A stretch of DNA of 64,000 bases from Umbelopsis isabellina. Lineage: Eukaryota; Mucoromycota; Umbelopsidomycetes; Umbelopsidales; Umbelopsidaceae. The DNA lies in contig JAEPQZ010000002.1 in assembly GCA_016758905.1 (NCBI GenBank), forward strand, positions 1,711,013 to 1,775,012. The letters are read 5' to 3'. The notes below the pieces were generated by a model. It saw nothing but the letters and a program-made list of their open reading frames with translations. It did no database searches and had not been told where the DNA came from. This document shows positions 11,685-22,306 of the stretch, one piece after another. Within the stretch, counting starts at the first letter, position 1, and every line of letters begins with the position of its first letter. The position numbers and the translations under genes were made by a program.

Positions 11685-12388
11685 GACGAAATCGAGACAT
11701 TATTACAACGTGCACGCTTTAGTGCTGTAGATTTTCTATTAAATAACATTCTCTGGTTTTTCTTTATTCCCTTTTAATGGCCCTTGCAGAATGGCGAGAA
11801 TGCAACAGTGGTTTTTTCTATATATAAATTGTTTTACCTTGCAAGTGTGTTCTATTTCACAAGACAAAAATAAAAATAGACAGGCTTATTTCTGTGTAAT
11901 TGCAATTCCAAAGCTTCTAAGAACGAACAGAGGCTTGCATGCGGTGGGCGAGAGCCTATAGGTTGAAGCACCGCGCCACTTGAATAGGGTAAGTAGTACC
12001 TGGGAACCCACAAGCCTTAAATAATTTTTAAAATTTGGTACCACAAGGAAAATGACAATTTTTGGCAATTTTGCTTGTATTCGGCGCTAAAATAGTAGCT
12101 GTTTGGCTGATCTGCTGTTCCTTAAATGGGATCCACCATGAAGTTGAATGTAGAGCAGTGGATAGTGTTGAACTAAAAGTGAGGGTTAATGAGTAGGGAA
12201 CACCAGCGTATTTAGTGTATATTTTGGTTTTCATTTTGGCGTGAAGGGTGACTGACGCTCTGCAATAAATTTATACGATAATTTCAATAAAGAGTAGTCT
12301 AATTCTGGAGCATTCTGGCTTTATTATCTATTCCTTTCTCAGCCACCACCAAAACCTTTTTTTATCCTTTCCTTCCAACTTCATCTAC
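11685..12388. other. Intergenic, nothing specific seen
   Basis: Spacer between two same-strand genes with no convincing coding signal. CT-rich sequence just before 12389 looks like the promoter or leader of the downstream gene. Confidence 0.5.
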
Positions 12389-14083
12389 ATGGCTCCATTG
12401 CAGAGAAGCTGGTTAATCATCATAGGTGTATGCCTGTTCTTTGGCACTCTTGTATTGTTTCGACATTCTACTTTGGGGGATGTCACCACCCCGACTGCCC
12501 ACTCACAAGTGCAAGAAGACCACTCCCCGAAAAATTGCCCTCCACCTCCACCACCAATTAACTTGGATTTGCAACCGAAATGCCCACCACAGACATACTA
12601 TCCCAGTAAGTGCATGTTCATCTCTTTATGTCATGGATTGTGACAGTTGCTGACACTTAGTGCTAGTGACCATGCCGCTTTCGTCGCAAAATTTGGTGTT
12701 GAAAGCCCCTACAGCCCATCGCGTCACGTTGCGCTTGAATACCCACAGAGGAGATGGTTTTGGACCACAAGGTGTTAATGTGTTGGAGCCAGCCAAAGCT
12801 GGAGAAGATACATGGCAATTTGGTGTGGTAAGTTGGACGGTGAAGCGTGGTCTCGGAATGTGACTTGGAGTTCTAACATGCATGGAATCGGAAAATTATA
12901 GATCAACACTAAGCCCGATGTATTTGTGGCATCGCTCGGTCATATCGTCGATGTTCAACATCATTATCAGCGTGAATACCGTATTTATTCTTTAATGAAA
13001 TGGATTCTTCGTGTAAACCGACGAGACCCCGAGCGTAAAGAACCATTACTAATGGTGGATGCCGGTAAAAATTGTTAGTCTGGTTTCCATTGATTTTGTG
13101 ACTTGTGAGTTTGACATTTGTTTTCAGGATCAAATCATGGCCTTTTCTCCATGGTTGCATCTGTTAGCGGTGCCCACACTGTTGCATTTGAGCCGCAAAC
13201 TCATCTTCGTGGAGTCATCAACTTTGGAGCCCGCTTGAATCAGGTTACTAGTCGCCTTCGTATCTTACCGTTTGCCGTTCTGGATCGTTTCACAAAGGTG
13301 TCTATTTCCAATTATCAAATTAATGATGGTGGTTTAGGTCAGATTGACTTTGCTCACGGCGATCAGGTTATCCAAACCCAAACCATTCGCCTCGATAGCA
13401 TTCCTTCATACGATTTGTTGTTCCCCAAGCGTGGCCCATCAGCTTTGGGACCTCATGATGGTGATTTTGGAGACGAATACAATAACAAAGTCATTCAAGA
13501 CAGTGAGACTGAATTATCAAAGACACAAGAAAAAGCATTGTTGCTCCGCCAACGTATTCATTTCCTAAAGGTTGATGTTGAAGGTTTCGAGTTGTTTGCT
13601 CTGGAAAGCGCCAAAGGCTTATTTGACCAGAAACTCGTGGACCATGTTGTGCTAGAATTTGGTCCTCCCAAGCGCTGGGAACCCACTTTGGACGAGTCTT
13701 TGGGTTTGGATGAAATCCAGAAGCGCACCAAACAACAAGCTAAAGATGTGCTGAAGAAAGCTGGTACTGTGTGGGGCTTCGATCTGTACTTGCTTCCCGC
13801 TGAAGGTTGGGACAAGACCATTCAATGGATGAAGACCCGTACTACCGAACCACTCGTCCGCGAACTTCTTGCTTGGGATTTTGATGGCAAGGGCTTAGAG
13901 CAAGATGAGTTTGAAGAGGAATTGAAGAGCAAGAATAACGTAGTCACCGAATATCTGCCACTCCCCGTAGAATGGGTTGATGATTTCATCGAACATACAG
14001 CTAGTATTGGAGAGATGTATGTCTGGATGGTGCGTCGTGATTCCAACCCGGCGGTACTGCAACAAATCCGCGTTGCACAGTAG
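12389..14083 (+). CDS. Membrane-anchored FkbM-family methyltransferase-like protein
   Basis: Exons 12389-12605, 12661-12827, 12902-13064 and 13128-14083 give 500 aa. Residues 8-25 (WLIIIGVCLFFGTLVLF) form a signal anchor with a short basic cytoplasmic tail, followed by a proline-rich stalk (CPPPPPPIN). The lumenal domain has the SAM-binding start LLMVDAGSNHGLFSMVAS, then AVAFEP-like HTVAFEP, then TIRLDSIPSYD and FLKVDVEGFELFAL. The last is the IKIDVEG-E signature of FkbM-type methyltransferases. The topology suggests a Golgi or ER type II enzyme that modifies a glycan or another secreted substrate. The substrate is unknown. The four exons join in phase with short GT-AG introns. Confidence 0.8.
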
Positions 14084-14232
14084 CACGATTGAAACAATGC
14101 TTTATATTGAATAGCATGTTCACTCATTTTTTTAAAACATGATAGATCACCCTTTTCTTTCATTTTTGTATTCCCCTTCAAGACTGTATTATTTTTTCAA
14201 ATTTGAAATGAACCAAAATTACTCATTGTACG

Positions 14233-14328
14233 ACACATCTTTCATTGTACGTGTTGTCCATCTTGAGCTGCCGGGTGTTAACACATCTTTCATTGTACGT
14301 GTTGTCCATCTTGAGCTGCCGGGTGTTA
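14233..14328. repeat. Perfect 48-bp tandem duplication in 3' flank
   Basis: Bases 14233-14280 and 14281-14328 are identical. They lie about 150 bases after the FkbM-type gene, in the roughly 535-base spacer before the aquaporin stop. The rest of that spacer (14084-14618) shows nothing specific. Perfect identity means a recent duplication or a sequencing/assembly artefact. Confidence 0.9.
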
Positions 14329-14618
14329 ATCATTTGCACTCAACGCATTATGTTATGAATATCAATCGATGTGTTGTTAACAGATGAATTTATTGATGTG
14401 ACTGATTGACCATGCGGTATAACACAAAACGACCAGCAAGGTACAATGATGATATGGAATTGAAATTTGCAAATTGGTTAATTATTGTTTTCAGATATTG
14501 CTTTCTCCAAAACAAACAAAAAAAAAAAAGAATACAAGAGATAAACTCCAATGATAATATTAGAAGAAGATGATGTTTCTGAATACGGTTCACAGTTAAT
14601 CAATGGCTTTCAGCCAAT

Positions 14619-15733
14619 CTACTGCACTACAACATCATTCATTTCGTTGTTGACACCGGGAGCAGGAGGAGGAGGAGCCATGTTCACGTTACTATTGTCA
14701 GGCTTGTCCTTTTCGTCTTTCATACCACCCTCAACAGTACTTGTCAATTGATCACGCTCGAAGTCAGATTGCTGTTAGGAAGAAAAAGGAAAAAAGAAAA
14801 AAGTTCTTAGTATTGCTGATTTTGAATTTTGGTATGAAATGTCGACTGATATTTACCACTTCATATCTCAAAGACTTGAACATGACGTATATGATGACAG
14901 AGAACAATGCACCTGTGATAGGGCCCACCCAGAAGACCCAATGTTGCGACGTCCATTTTCCTGTCACAACTGCCGCTCCAAAGCTTCGAGCAGGGTTAAT
15001 GGAAGTTCCATCGATGTGAGTACCGATCAAATGACACATGAACACCACAGTGCCCACAACAAAGGGAGCAAAGGTAACAAGAGTATTCTTTTCAATAATA
15101 ATGAAAAGAACAGTCAAGCACAGGCAGCACGTCAACAGAGCTTCGGCAAATGTGGCCTGTGCATTGTTATATCCAGGAGCGACAGCGTTGACACCCAACA
15201 GGACACCCGATGTGACCCAATTGGCAAAGTAGGATCCAAGAATGGCACCGACTAACTCGGCAATCAATAGTAGGAATGCACGGAAAAATGGCAGATTTCC
15301 TGTCATCAATAGAGCAACTACCACTGCTGGATTGAGACAGCCACCACTGATAGGCGCGCAGAAGAAGAGAGCAACAGTAATTGCAGTACCGAAACAGAAA
15401 GCAATACTCTGAATTTGACTTTTCCAAAAACAGTTCAGCATATAATCATGAAATAACCCAAGTGATTGATATTGTAACTTACTCATAAGATGGACCCATG
15501 AGTGTAGGAACCAAGTTGCCAGAGCCAGCAGGAGAGATCAATGTGATTTGTACTCCAGCAAGTGCCAAAAAAATGAAGATGGTCATACCGACCAATTCAC
15601 CCAGGAAGGCGATAACATCACCTCTCAACGGGAAGTTTGGGTTCGTTAAGGCTGTAGGATTTGCCTTAGAAATGATTCCGATAGGTACAATTCCGGTAGG
15701 TACAACTTGTCCGGCCGCTCCAAATCGTGGCAT
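14619..15733 (-). CDS. Aquaporin/aquaglyceroporin (MIP family)
   Basis: Exons in gene order 15733-15483, 15418-14857 and 14771-14619 give 321 aa. Six hydrophobic segments and two half-helices are visible. The first signature is SGGCLNPAVVVALL (NPA). The second is TSINPARSFGAAV (NPA followed by R, the selectivity-filter arginine). The C-terminal tail is hydrophilic with a run of prolines (MAPPPPAPG). The channel passes water and possibly glycerol or other small neutral solutes through the plasma membrane or vacuole. The first intron uses an unusual acceptor (GGAAAAG) required by phase, so that junction is less certain. A possible TATA box reads TATAAAT on the minus strand near 15863-15868, about 130 bases upstream. 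Confidence 0.9.
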
Positions 15734-16483
15734 GCTTATGTTGATTCAATATTAAATTTAAAAGAAGATGAAGAAGATATACAATGGGAATAAAACAGCC
15801 TATTGAATAAAACAAAAGAAGAGCCAAGGATGATGGGATATCTTAACTCCGTGCTCATGCAATTTATACTCTCCGGCAATTTTCTTCGTGTCTCGACCCA
15901 TGCTGATACGAAGGTTGTGAATTTTTCTTCACCTTACAGTGTTTCGCATTTTGACAGGGGAGTATTGAAATTTCAGGACCGATGTATCATAAAAGGGTCC
16001 AATTCCTTTAGTTGAGATAGTCTCGTTTCTAGTCGGAATGTGATCTCCAACTCTCTGTTGAGCTACGCTATTGCATATTGATTCGATATTAGCAAAGAAG
16101 CATCATCAACGTTAACTAGTTCGATTTCGCCAGCCTTTGTTTATTCAATTTTTTTTTTGTTGATATTCATGCAGCGATCTAGAAATTCTGAAACACTTTT
16201 ATAAATCTACATAAATCACCGAATCACTAGCAACGATTTGACACTAAATCAAACGCCTGCGAATGAGAGTTTAATAGAAATAAAGTAGTAACTTATAATG
16301 ATTCTGTAAAGATATTAATCGTGCTTTACTGTAAATACATCTTTTATCATGCACATTTGTTAAACGAGTAGATACAATACTTTTGTATAGACTTGAGCCA
16401 CAGATAAAGAATGACATGTAGGCCGATTGCACGCTATGAGACGACACCGAAAAGGCACAAAGATGAATGTTGTTATTTACAAA

Positions 16484-16512
16484 TATGTTTCAGTGTTGCG
16501 TACTGAAACATA
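16484..16512. repeat. Perfect 11-bp hairpin with 7-base loop
   Basis: TATGTTTCAGT at 16484-16494 is followed after seven bases by its exact reverse complement at 16502-16512. It lies far from any gene end. The function is unknown; it could be a small foldback relic. Confidence 0.6.
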
Positions 16513-17342
16513 ATTGATTGGCGTTTGACTCAATAGAACCTATTCATTGTTTTAGATCTGTTCTTGCAAGCAGCAGGGAGGGAGGCATACATATCGAAAC
16601 CATTGCGTCAAGAACTAAGATTTAGTTTAAAAATCTATGAAAAGGTATTATTCGAATTTCCATTCATTTCGTTCCGGACTATTCGAACATTGAAGTCAAT
16701 GGTGGCATATGGGAGCCAAAATTTACGTTTAAAAATAAAAAAGTGGAGTGACAGCAATGCCATCGCAAATATCAGACCAGTTTTTCTCAACGCTAAGGCG
16801 TTTCGGTCCTTTATATTCGCCGTTAACTCTTATGGTCTTGGTTCGCGACTATCAAAGATTATCAGTAAGCCTATGCGGGCCATTTATAACCATAAAAGGT
16901 TACAGGATAGATGATTAACCATTGTTTTCACAGGCCAAAGTAATCGAATGTGGAAGGTGTAATCATTTATTTGACTTAGCCTTTGTTCATATATTTGATG
17001 GATCAATACATGGAACAACCTTGATCGGTTATTACCAAAAACGTGAGAGCACACGAGCTGTTTCACCTTGGGTTTTCAATATATTCTTCGAGTCCATCTA
17101 AACCTTATAGGCATCGAATCCCAAATGTGATTAAGCCGTGCTAGTGTGCTCCATTGTAATTTAATGTATGGCTTTAAAATAAACGACTTAGAAATCTTAT
17201 AGCTACTTTTTCTAGAAACAAGTACATTTGCAGGCCAGCACGGTTTTGGTACCAAAAATTGGCCAAAATGGGAGTTATTTCATCATGATATAATTATCTA
17301 TGTTAGCAGATTTTCTACAAACGGTATTTAGTAAAATTGAAA

Positions 17343-17398
17343 CGACACTGTATCTTTGAATCATAGACAATATCTTACCATATTTCTGTACAGTGTCG
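17343..17398. repeat. 10-bp inverted repeat with 36-base spacer
   Basis: CGACACTGTA (17343-17352) and TACAGTGTCG (17389-17398) are exact reverse complements, 133 bases past the COG2 stop. This could be chance or a 3' end structure. Confidence 0.4.
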
Positions 17399-17530
17399 CG
17401 AAGGTTACGATATGGAACGAAGGTATCTGCCGGGACACCACAGTTCTTTAACTATAACGGGTTACACAAAACGTTAACGGCGGATCATAGATAGATGGTA
17501 CCAAATTATATCCCCAATGGTCTCAAAGAC

Positions 17531-20500
17531 TCATCGCACGAAGCACCGCTCCGCGACAAACCTAGGCCAGGTCGTTTTCTCCAGGTACCACATTTCGGCC
17601 TTTGACACCATCGGGTATAGCTTTCTCCTCTGAATGAGATGATTGCTTACCTGTTGTCCGAAACCTTGTACATCTAATAACACTTGCAGACGAATCTTGT
17701 CTTCATCACTCATGCTTCTTTCATTTGATGTCGTTCCAACCAGTAACGACGACCCCATCGGCCCTCCCTTTTTACCCTTTTTGAATTTTTTCAAAGACTC
17801 TTCGGTCTTTTGAAGCTCGGAAAGCATGTCTGTCACGGTTTGAGTGTACCTACGGAGCATATGAATACGCAAACTCAGCATTGCGCTTTTACCTAATTTA
17901 AAACCTACCTGGAAGTCACTGCCTCAGCCACTGAAGAAGCTATCTCCAGCTCTCGTTGTGTTGATATCCAATCCTTGTTCTGATCACGAACGGTTATATA
18001 TGGCCGGAATATATTGGAAACGTAGTAAGATTGTTCTGACGGCGGTCGTTTGTTGGTGTACCGATACTGAGATGTAATACTCCTGACATTTTTGGCGACG
18101 TCAATACATCGCCGGCTTAGTATGGAAGTCAGCTTTTTTTGTAGCTCAGAAGAGATAGAATCTACAAGAGCCTGGAGCGCGTTATTCAAACTCTCTGGAA
18201 ACAAAGTGTGAGCAATCGATGGTCGTCCTGATATATGATGTTATTCAGACGAATTGCAACACCGTTTTACCTTTAAGGATAGGCTCATCTCGTATCGTTT
18301 CAGGCAACTTCAAAGTGATATTGTTTTCAAATTTTTGCTTAGTCTCGTCTACAAAAATATCGAGATCGTAACCGAGAACCAGCAGTTGACGCAGATGCCT
18401 GGTCTCTTCGACAGACATGTTTTCGCTTGGAGTCGATGGTCTGGCTGGGGTTGTGACCGAATTTGAATTGTCACTGTTACAGGCGGCGAGCGCGCTCGTG
18501 GCCCACAAGCCATAACGCTTTATGAGCTAGAAAGAGCAATTTGTTACATAAATGTTATTTTCACGCGCTTGAGCTGTTGTGAACCAGCATACCTGAAGCG
18601 TCAATTTCCAAAAGCGATGCGACAAGCTGAATATGAAGATTTGATCTGACCAGCATTGATCAATTGCATTCGACACTGCTTTCGTAGCAAGTAGAATCAC
18701 ACCTAAATCGAAATTTAAAGTTAATCATCAATTGCCTTGCTATGAAAGACCCACTCAGGAATATGGCTCACCTTTTGGCTTTATGTCCACTGGCATATCA
18801 AACGTATTGACTTTGAGTCTATTTTCAACAGGAAATACTATTTCCTTGAATCTAAAGTTCAATTGGTCATACGATACAGTTAAAATCATAGCCTTTGTAT
18901 CAACATATCTGTCATAGGTAACGCATTCCAAACTTTACCTGAGTTGGAAATATACAAGAAGCTGCCATCGACGCATGAAATCAGTGTAACTCGAATGGTT
19001 TCTCAGATACAATAAAGACTTTCGTGAGGGTAGTAAGGCTTCAATTTTTGAGACAAAATCGGTCGTTGTGATGTAGTTCTAGATAGCAATATTGGGTCAG
19101 CCGTGATTGTGAGTGTATTTAAAATCATCAGCTGCGCTACCAAAATCTTACTTTGTGAAAGACATCGGGTATACCAGGGGCGAAGATGGAGCTGCATTCC
19201 TTATTAATTCTATCTACCACATCAACCCACAAGCAATCTACCAGGAGTTCGTAATGTGCACCCTTGAGTGTGCGACTGGTCACTTCCATCAATGGTGTTA
19301 ATTGATCTGTGGCGAAGGCAATTATCTTATTATACATTGTCGCGAGCTGATCACCGCTCGCTTGTCCGTTAGTGGTGGGGCTGCCATTATCCAGTGCTGA
19401 ACGAGTGATAATCTGATATTGAAAAGGTTTTAAGATGGGTTGCTGAGTATGTACTACAACAAGTACTTCAACTTACAGTCGATAGCGCTGGGGATATGAT
19501 CTCTTTCCGTATCACTTGTTCGGCTAAGGATGCTTGGTCGAGTAAGGCATACGTTCGCAGACATTGTATCATGGTTGTCCTGACTGCCGCATCATTGGGG
19601 GATGATCTCATTTCCCTCAATGCAGAGGCGAGTGCTGTCGACAAATGACTCTGTAAAATATCTTTGATACGTGTGATCCGCTACAATCGTTGTTTAGAAC
19701 CCAAAAAACATACCAGCCAAACGCTGCCAATTTTAACGTTCTTACCCATTCATTTTCGACGACGAAAGGCAGTCCTTTTCCCCGATTCACCAGGTGCTGC
19801 ATTTGATTGTATTCGACAGCCACTCTTTCGATCTGCTTCTTGTCCAAATTACTGAAATCATGAGCATGTCAGACACTGTACCCTATAGCCGAGAATAGCT
19901 TTTCCTTTTTGCACTCGACAGATCATTACCTTTTGTTTTCATTCTCTTCCACATCTCCACCGATACCTAGCAGAGCCGACTGCCGTTTTTTCCCATCTTG
20001 ATTGATCTGTAAAAGATTCTCGACTTTGGTGACTGATTCGTGGATGTTCAGCAAAAGTTTAAGAGACGCCTATTATATGACATGTTATGAGTTAGTTCAC
20101 AGCTTAGTAAACCACTATCTCCTCATCCAGCGCGCACCTTCTGTTCCCGAACATGAGCGCGTTCTTGCAAGCTACTCTCCAATGCATCAACGACCTTCTG
20201 CATCTCCAAACGAGTTGTCTGTGGTACAAAAAGTCAATACAAGGTTCGCCTCAGCAAACAAATAACCTAACCCTTCTCGTACCTCGACCTCAGAACGCAT
20301 ATCTTTTATAGGGTTCAAGATGTCAGACATGACATTGTCCAAACCCTTCAAGTTTGTGCTCAAATTCACAAAGTCAGCATAATCCCGGTTAATCAGTTCA
20401 ACAAGCTGCGATTTAAGCTGACGAAGGTGGCCGTTGAGTTCAGTCTTTAGGCCAGCAAGGCCCAAGTGTCGTCGATTGGTGAGATAGGCATCGGCATCAA

Positions 20501-20645
20501 AGGTCGCACCGGTGAACGCAGATCGCTGGATAGCATTGCTGGCAAACGGCTCTAGCGATCCTAGTGTATCATCATCTTCATCTGTGTCTCCAAAATCAAA
20601 CACAAACCGTTTCTTCTTTGGATCCTGTGCCTGGAGTGCAGTCAT
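17531..20645 (-). CDS. COG2: Conserved oligomeric Golgi complex subunit 2
   Basis: Twelve exons in gene order: 20645-20283, 20218-20138, 20069-19930, 19851-19746, 19680-19477, 19412-19152, 19078-18939, 18908-18772, 18702-18593, 18526-18271, 18194-17909 and 17849-17531, giving 800 aa. Cog2 is a core lobe-A subunit of the tether that captures retrograde vesicles at the Golgi. The N-terminus has the family block FDADAYLTNRRHLGLAGLK and ELINRDYADFVNLSTNLKGL. Downstream are FMRRWQLLVYFQLR and CWSDQIFIFSLSHRFWKLTL, both typical of Cog2. The last 35 or so residues after DVQGFGQQ do not look like the family, so the true end may be a further exon. Exon 7 starts in a different frame from the longest local open frame; phase and similarity (ITTTDFVSKIEALLPS) fixed it. 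Confidence 0.9.
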
Positions 20646-20727
20646 GACAATGCTAACATGGAACTAAACCGTGGCTAGTCGGTCTTTCATTCTATTTCAT
20701 ATTCACAAATTTGGGGATATTTTATTT

Positions 20728-21360
20728 CTAATGAAAATGGTCATCATGGAACCCTCTGAGCCCACGATATCTACCAAAGATCATTTCACCCACGAAAACA
20801 CCAGCAATAATGCATATAAAGTAGGCGCCATTGCCTGTCATCACCACCAACATGAGCAAGTAACTGATGAAGGTAATAAGCGTGGTAAGAAGACTACGAA
20901 GCGTGTCAGTTCTCCAGTGGAAAGCAGGAACATGAGGAAGCTCTGGCCGATGTGGTGGGTCTGATTTGCTGGTGCGTATTGTCATTACAGGCGATGCTCT
21001 TGCTTCATATTCTGGTGATTTCTCGCTATTGGATGGCTCGCGACGTCTTAAACTATCTATGTTCTCATTGACAGACGCTGTGACCGTCGCTGAAGCTGTA
21101 TCATAGTTGCTGCTACTCTGTTGTATCGCATGAAGTTTTTTTTCTTCCTTCATGATCATCCATGCTTCAAAATAGTATTGCAGTGCCGTTGATCCTCTAG
21201 CCAGAATGGCCAATACGAAAAGCGCAATGCAGCACCCAATATAGGCACCTTCAGAGTCTGGTACCCAGCTTTCAAACCAAAGAGCTTCACCAGTAGATAC
21301 CCAGTGGAAGGTACCCATAGGGCTCATGCTAGACATGTTCATTATGCTCGAGATCGACAA
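20728..21360 (-). CDS. Ctr-family high-affinity copper transporter
   Basis: Intronless, 210 aa. Ctr proteins are homotrimers that import Cu+ across the plasma membrane or release it from the vacuole. The short N-terminus is methionine-rich (MSISSIMNMSSMSPMGTFHW), as expected for copper capture. TM1 lies at about residues 38-57. A long cytosolic loop with serine-rich and charged sequence follows, then TM2 with the MxxxM copper-gating motif (MLVVM) and TM3 with the trimer-packing glycine pattern (GVFVGEMIFG). The C-terminus carries HDDHFH, which may bind Cu+ for hand-off to chaperones. It lies 82 bases upstream of COG2 on the same strand. A reductase and a BIM1-like copper protein follow within 6 kb. 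Confidence 0.93.
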   Translation of the reverse strand: MSISSIMNMSSMSPMGTFHWVSTGEALWFESWVPDSEGAYIGCCIALFVLAILARGSTALQYYFEAWMIMKEEKKLHAIQQSSSNYDTASATVTASVNENIDSLRRREPSNSEKSPEYEARASPVMTIRTSKSDPPHRPELPHVPAFHWRTDTLRSLLTTLITFISYLLMLVVMTGNGAYFICIIAGVFVGEMIFGRYRGLRGFHDDHFH

Positions 21361-22306
21361 GTGACAGTCAAAGGGTAGGTTGGTTATGGCCTAAAGACTG
21401 TTGCTGAGCTCGAATATATGGAGATTTGGCGAGTCAATTTTGCGAAACGACCCAATTTTACTGGCTAAACCTTCTCAGCAACATCCCAAAATTTTGGTCA
21501 AAGGGACGACGGCTTACTGATCAATGTTATTATTGAAAAAAAAAAGGACGTGGCAATAAAGAGAGACGATATATTTTATAGCTATTAGAACTACATGCGC
21601 AAGGATGCGACAAGAGAGACGCGTTCCTCGTCAATGCAATGCATTAGCACAATACGTACATTAACCAGCTTGGGAAGGCTTTATATAGCATTTTGCCGCT
21701 TTGCTAGACTAGGCAACGCTGTTACCGCCAGTGCCGAGATTTCGGAGGTTTGGAACGTCAGCCCCCAATAGATTTGAATGTATATCGGCAAGTTCTTGGA
21801 GGCAACCGGTATTGAGGTTGGCAAATCAATATAACGGAACGTATCTGATGAAACAGACTACAAAGTGGTTTGTAATGCAAGTTAGCTACAGTCCTGTAGT
21901 GTGAGCTGGGTGGATGAATGAATTAATTCGTAGCCAATAGCCTGGCCCCTATATTTTTCAAATGCCCCTCTGCAGCAGCAATTGCTGTCCTGCCTTGTTG
22001 GGACAATTTTGGCGGAGTAGATGAACTCTCAGCTGACAGCACAGCGGCAACGATTGTTTGTAGAACTGCAGTGGTTGAACTTTCCCAGGGTCCCCCTATT
22101 GTATCGGTGACAGCTTACTTGTCTCTTTCATCACGGTTTTCCTCAATATGTTGAACGCAAGGCTACATAATTGTGGGGGGTTAATGAATATCACTTGGAA
22201 AAATCAATTTTTAGCAAGATCTAGTTTGATGAATTCGGCGATGAAAAAACCTAATATCATCTATCAAAGACTGCCCTTGTGCTGTTCTGCTACTCAAAAT
22301 CACGAC
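21361..22306. other. Intergenic between divergent CTR and aminotransferase genes
   Basis: No gene seen. On the minus strand at 21484-21475, ATGTTGCTGA fits the degenerate copper element D(T/A)DDHGCTGD known for fission yeast Cuf1. It sits about 115 bases upstream of the CTR ATG. A match like this is expected about once per kilobase per strand pair by chance, so it is weak. Confidence 0.35.

Larger units (their letters stand above)
15734..17530. other. Long intergenic stretch, no gene seen
   Basis: This is the promoter side of the aquaporin and the 3' side of COG2. A 116-codon open frame at 16564-16914 has no domain, signal peptide or compositional support. Two perfect inverted repeats (16484-16512; 17343-17398) are the only structure seen. 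Confidence 0.5.

Noticed and set aside
11941-12060. Short words (GAAGCACCGC, TTGGTACCA) shared with 17241-17560 taken as a possible dispersed repeat
   Set aside because: The matches are about 10 bases, not collinear, and within chance for two AT-rich spacers.
16564-16914. 116-codon open frame in the spacer upstream of COG2
   Set aside because: No signal peptide, domain or plausible splice context; composition is like the surrounding intergenic DNA.
17343-17398. Inverted repeat considered as a COG2 transcription terminator
   Set aside because: Eukaryotic Pol II genes do not end at hairpins; kept only as a low-confidence repeat.
22148-22306. In-frame upstream extension of the aminotransferase to an ATG at 22148
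   Set aside because: The ATG at 22307 (MVDYSKF) fits the known family N-terminus. The extension is not conserved-looking and is not a clear mitochondrial presequence, though one cannot be fully excluded.
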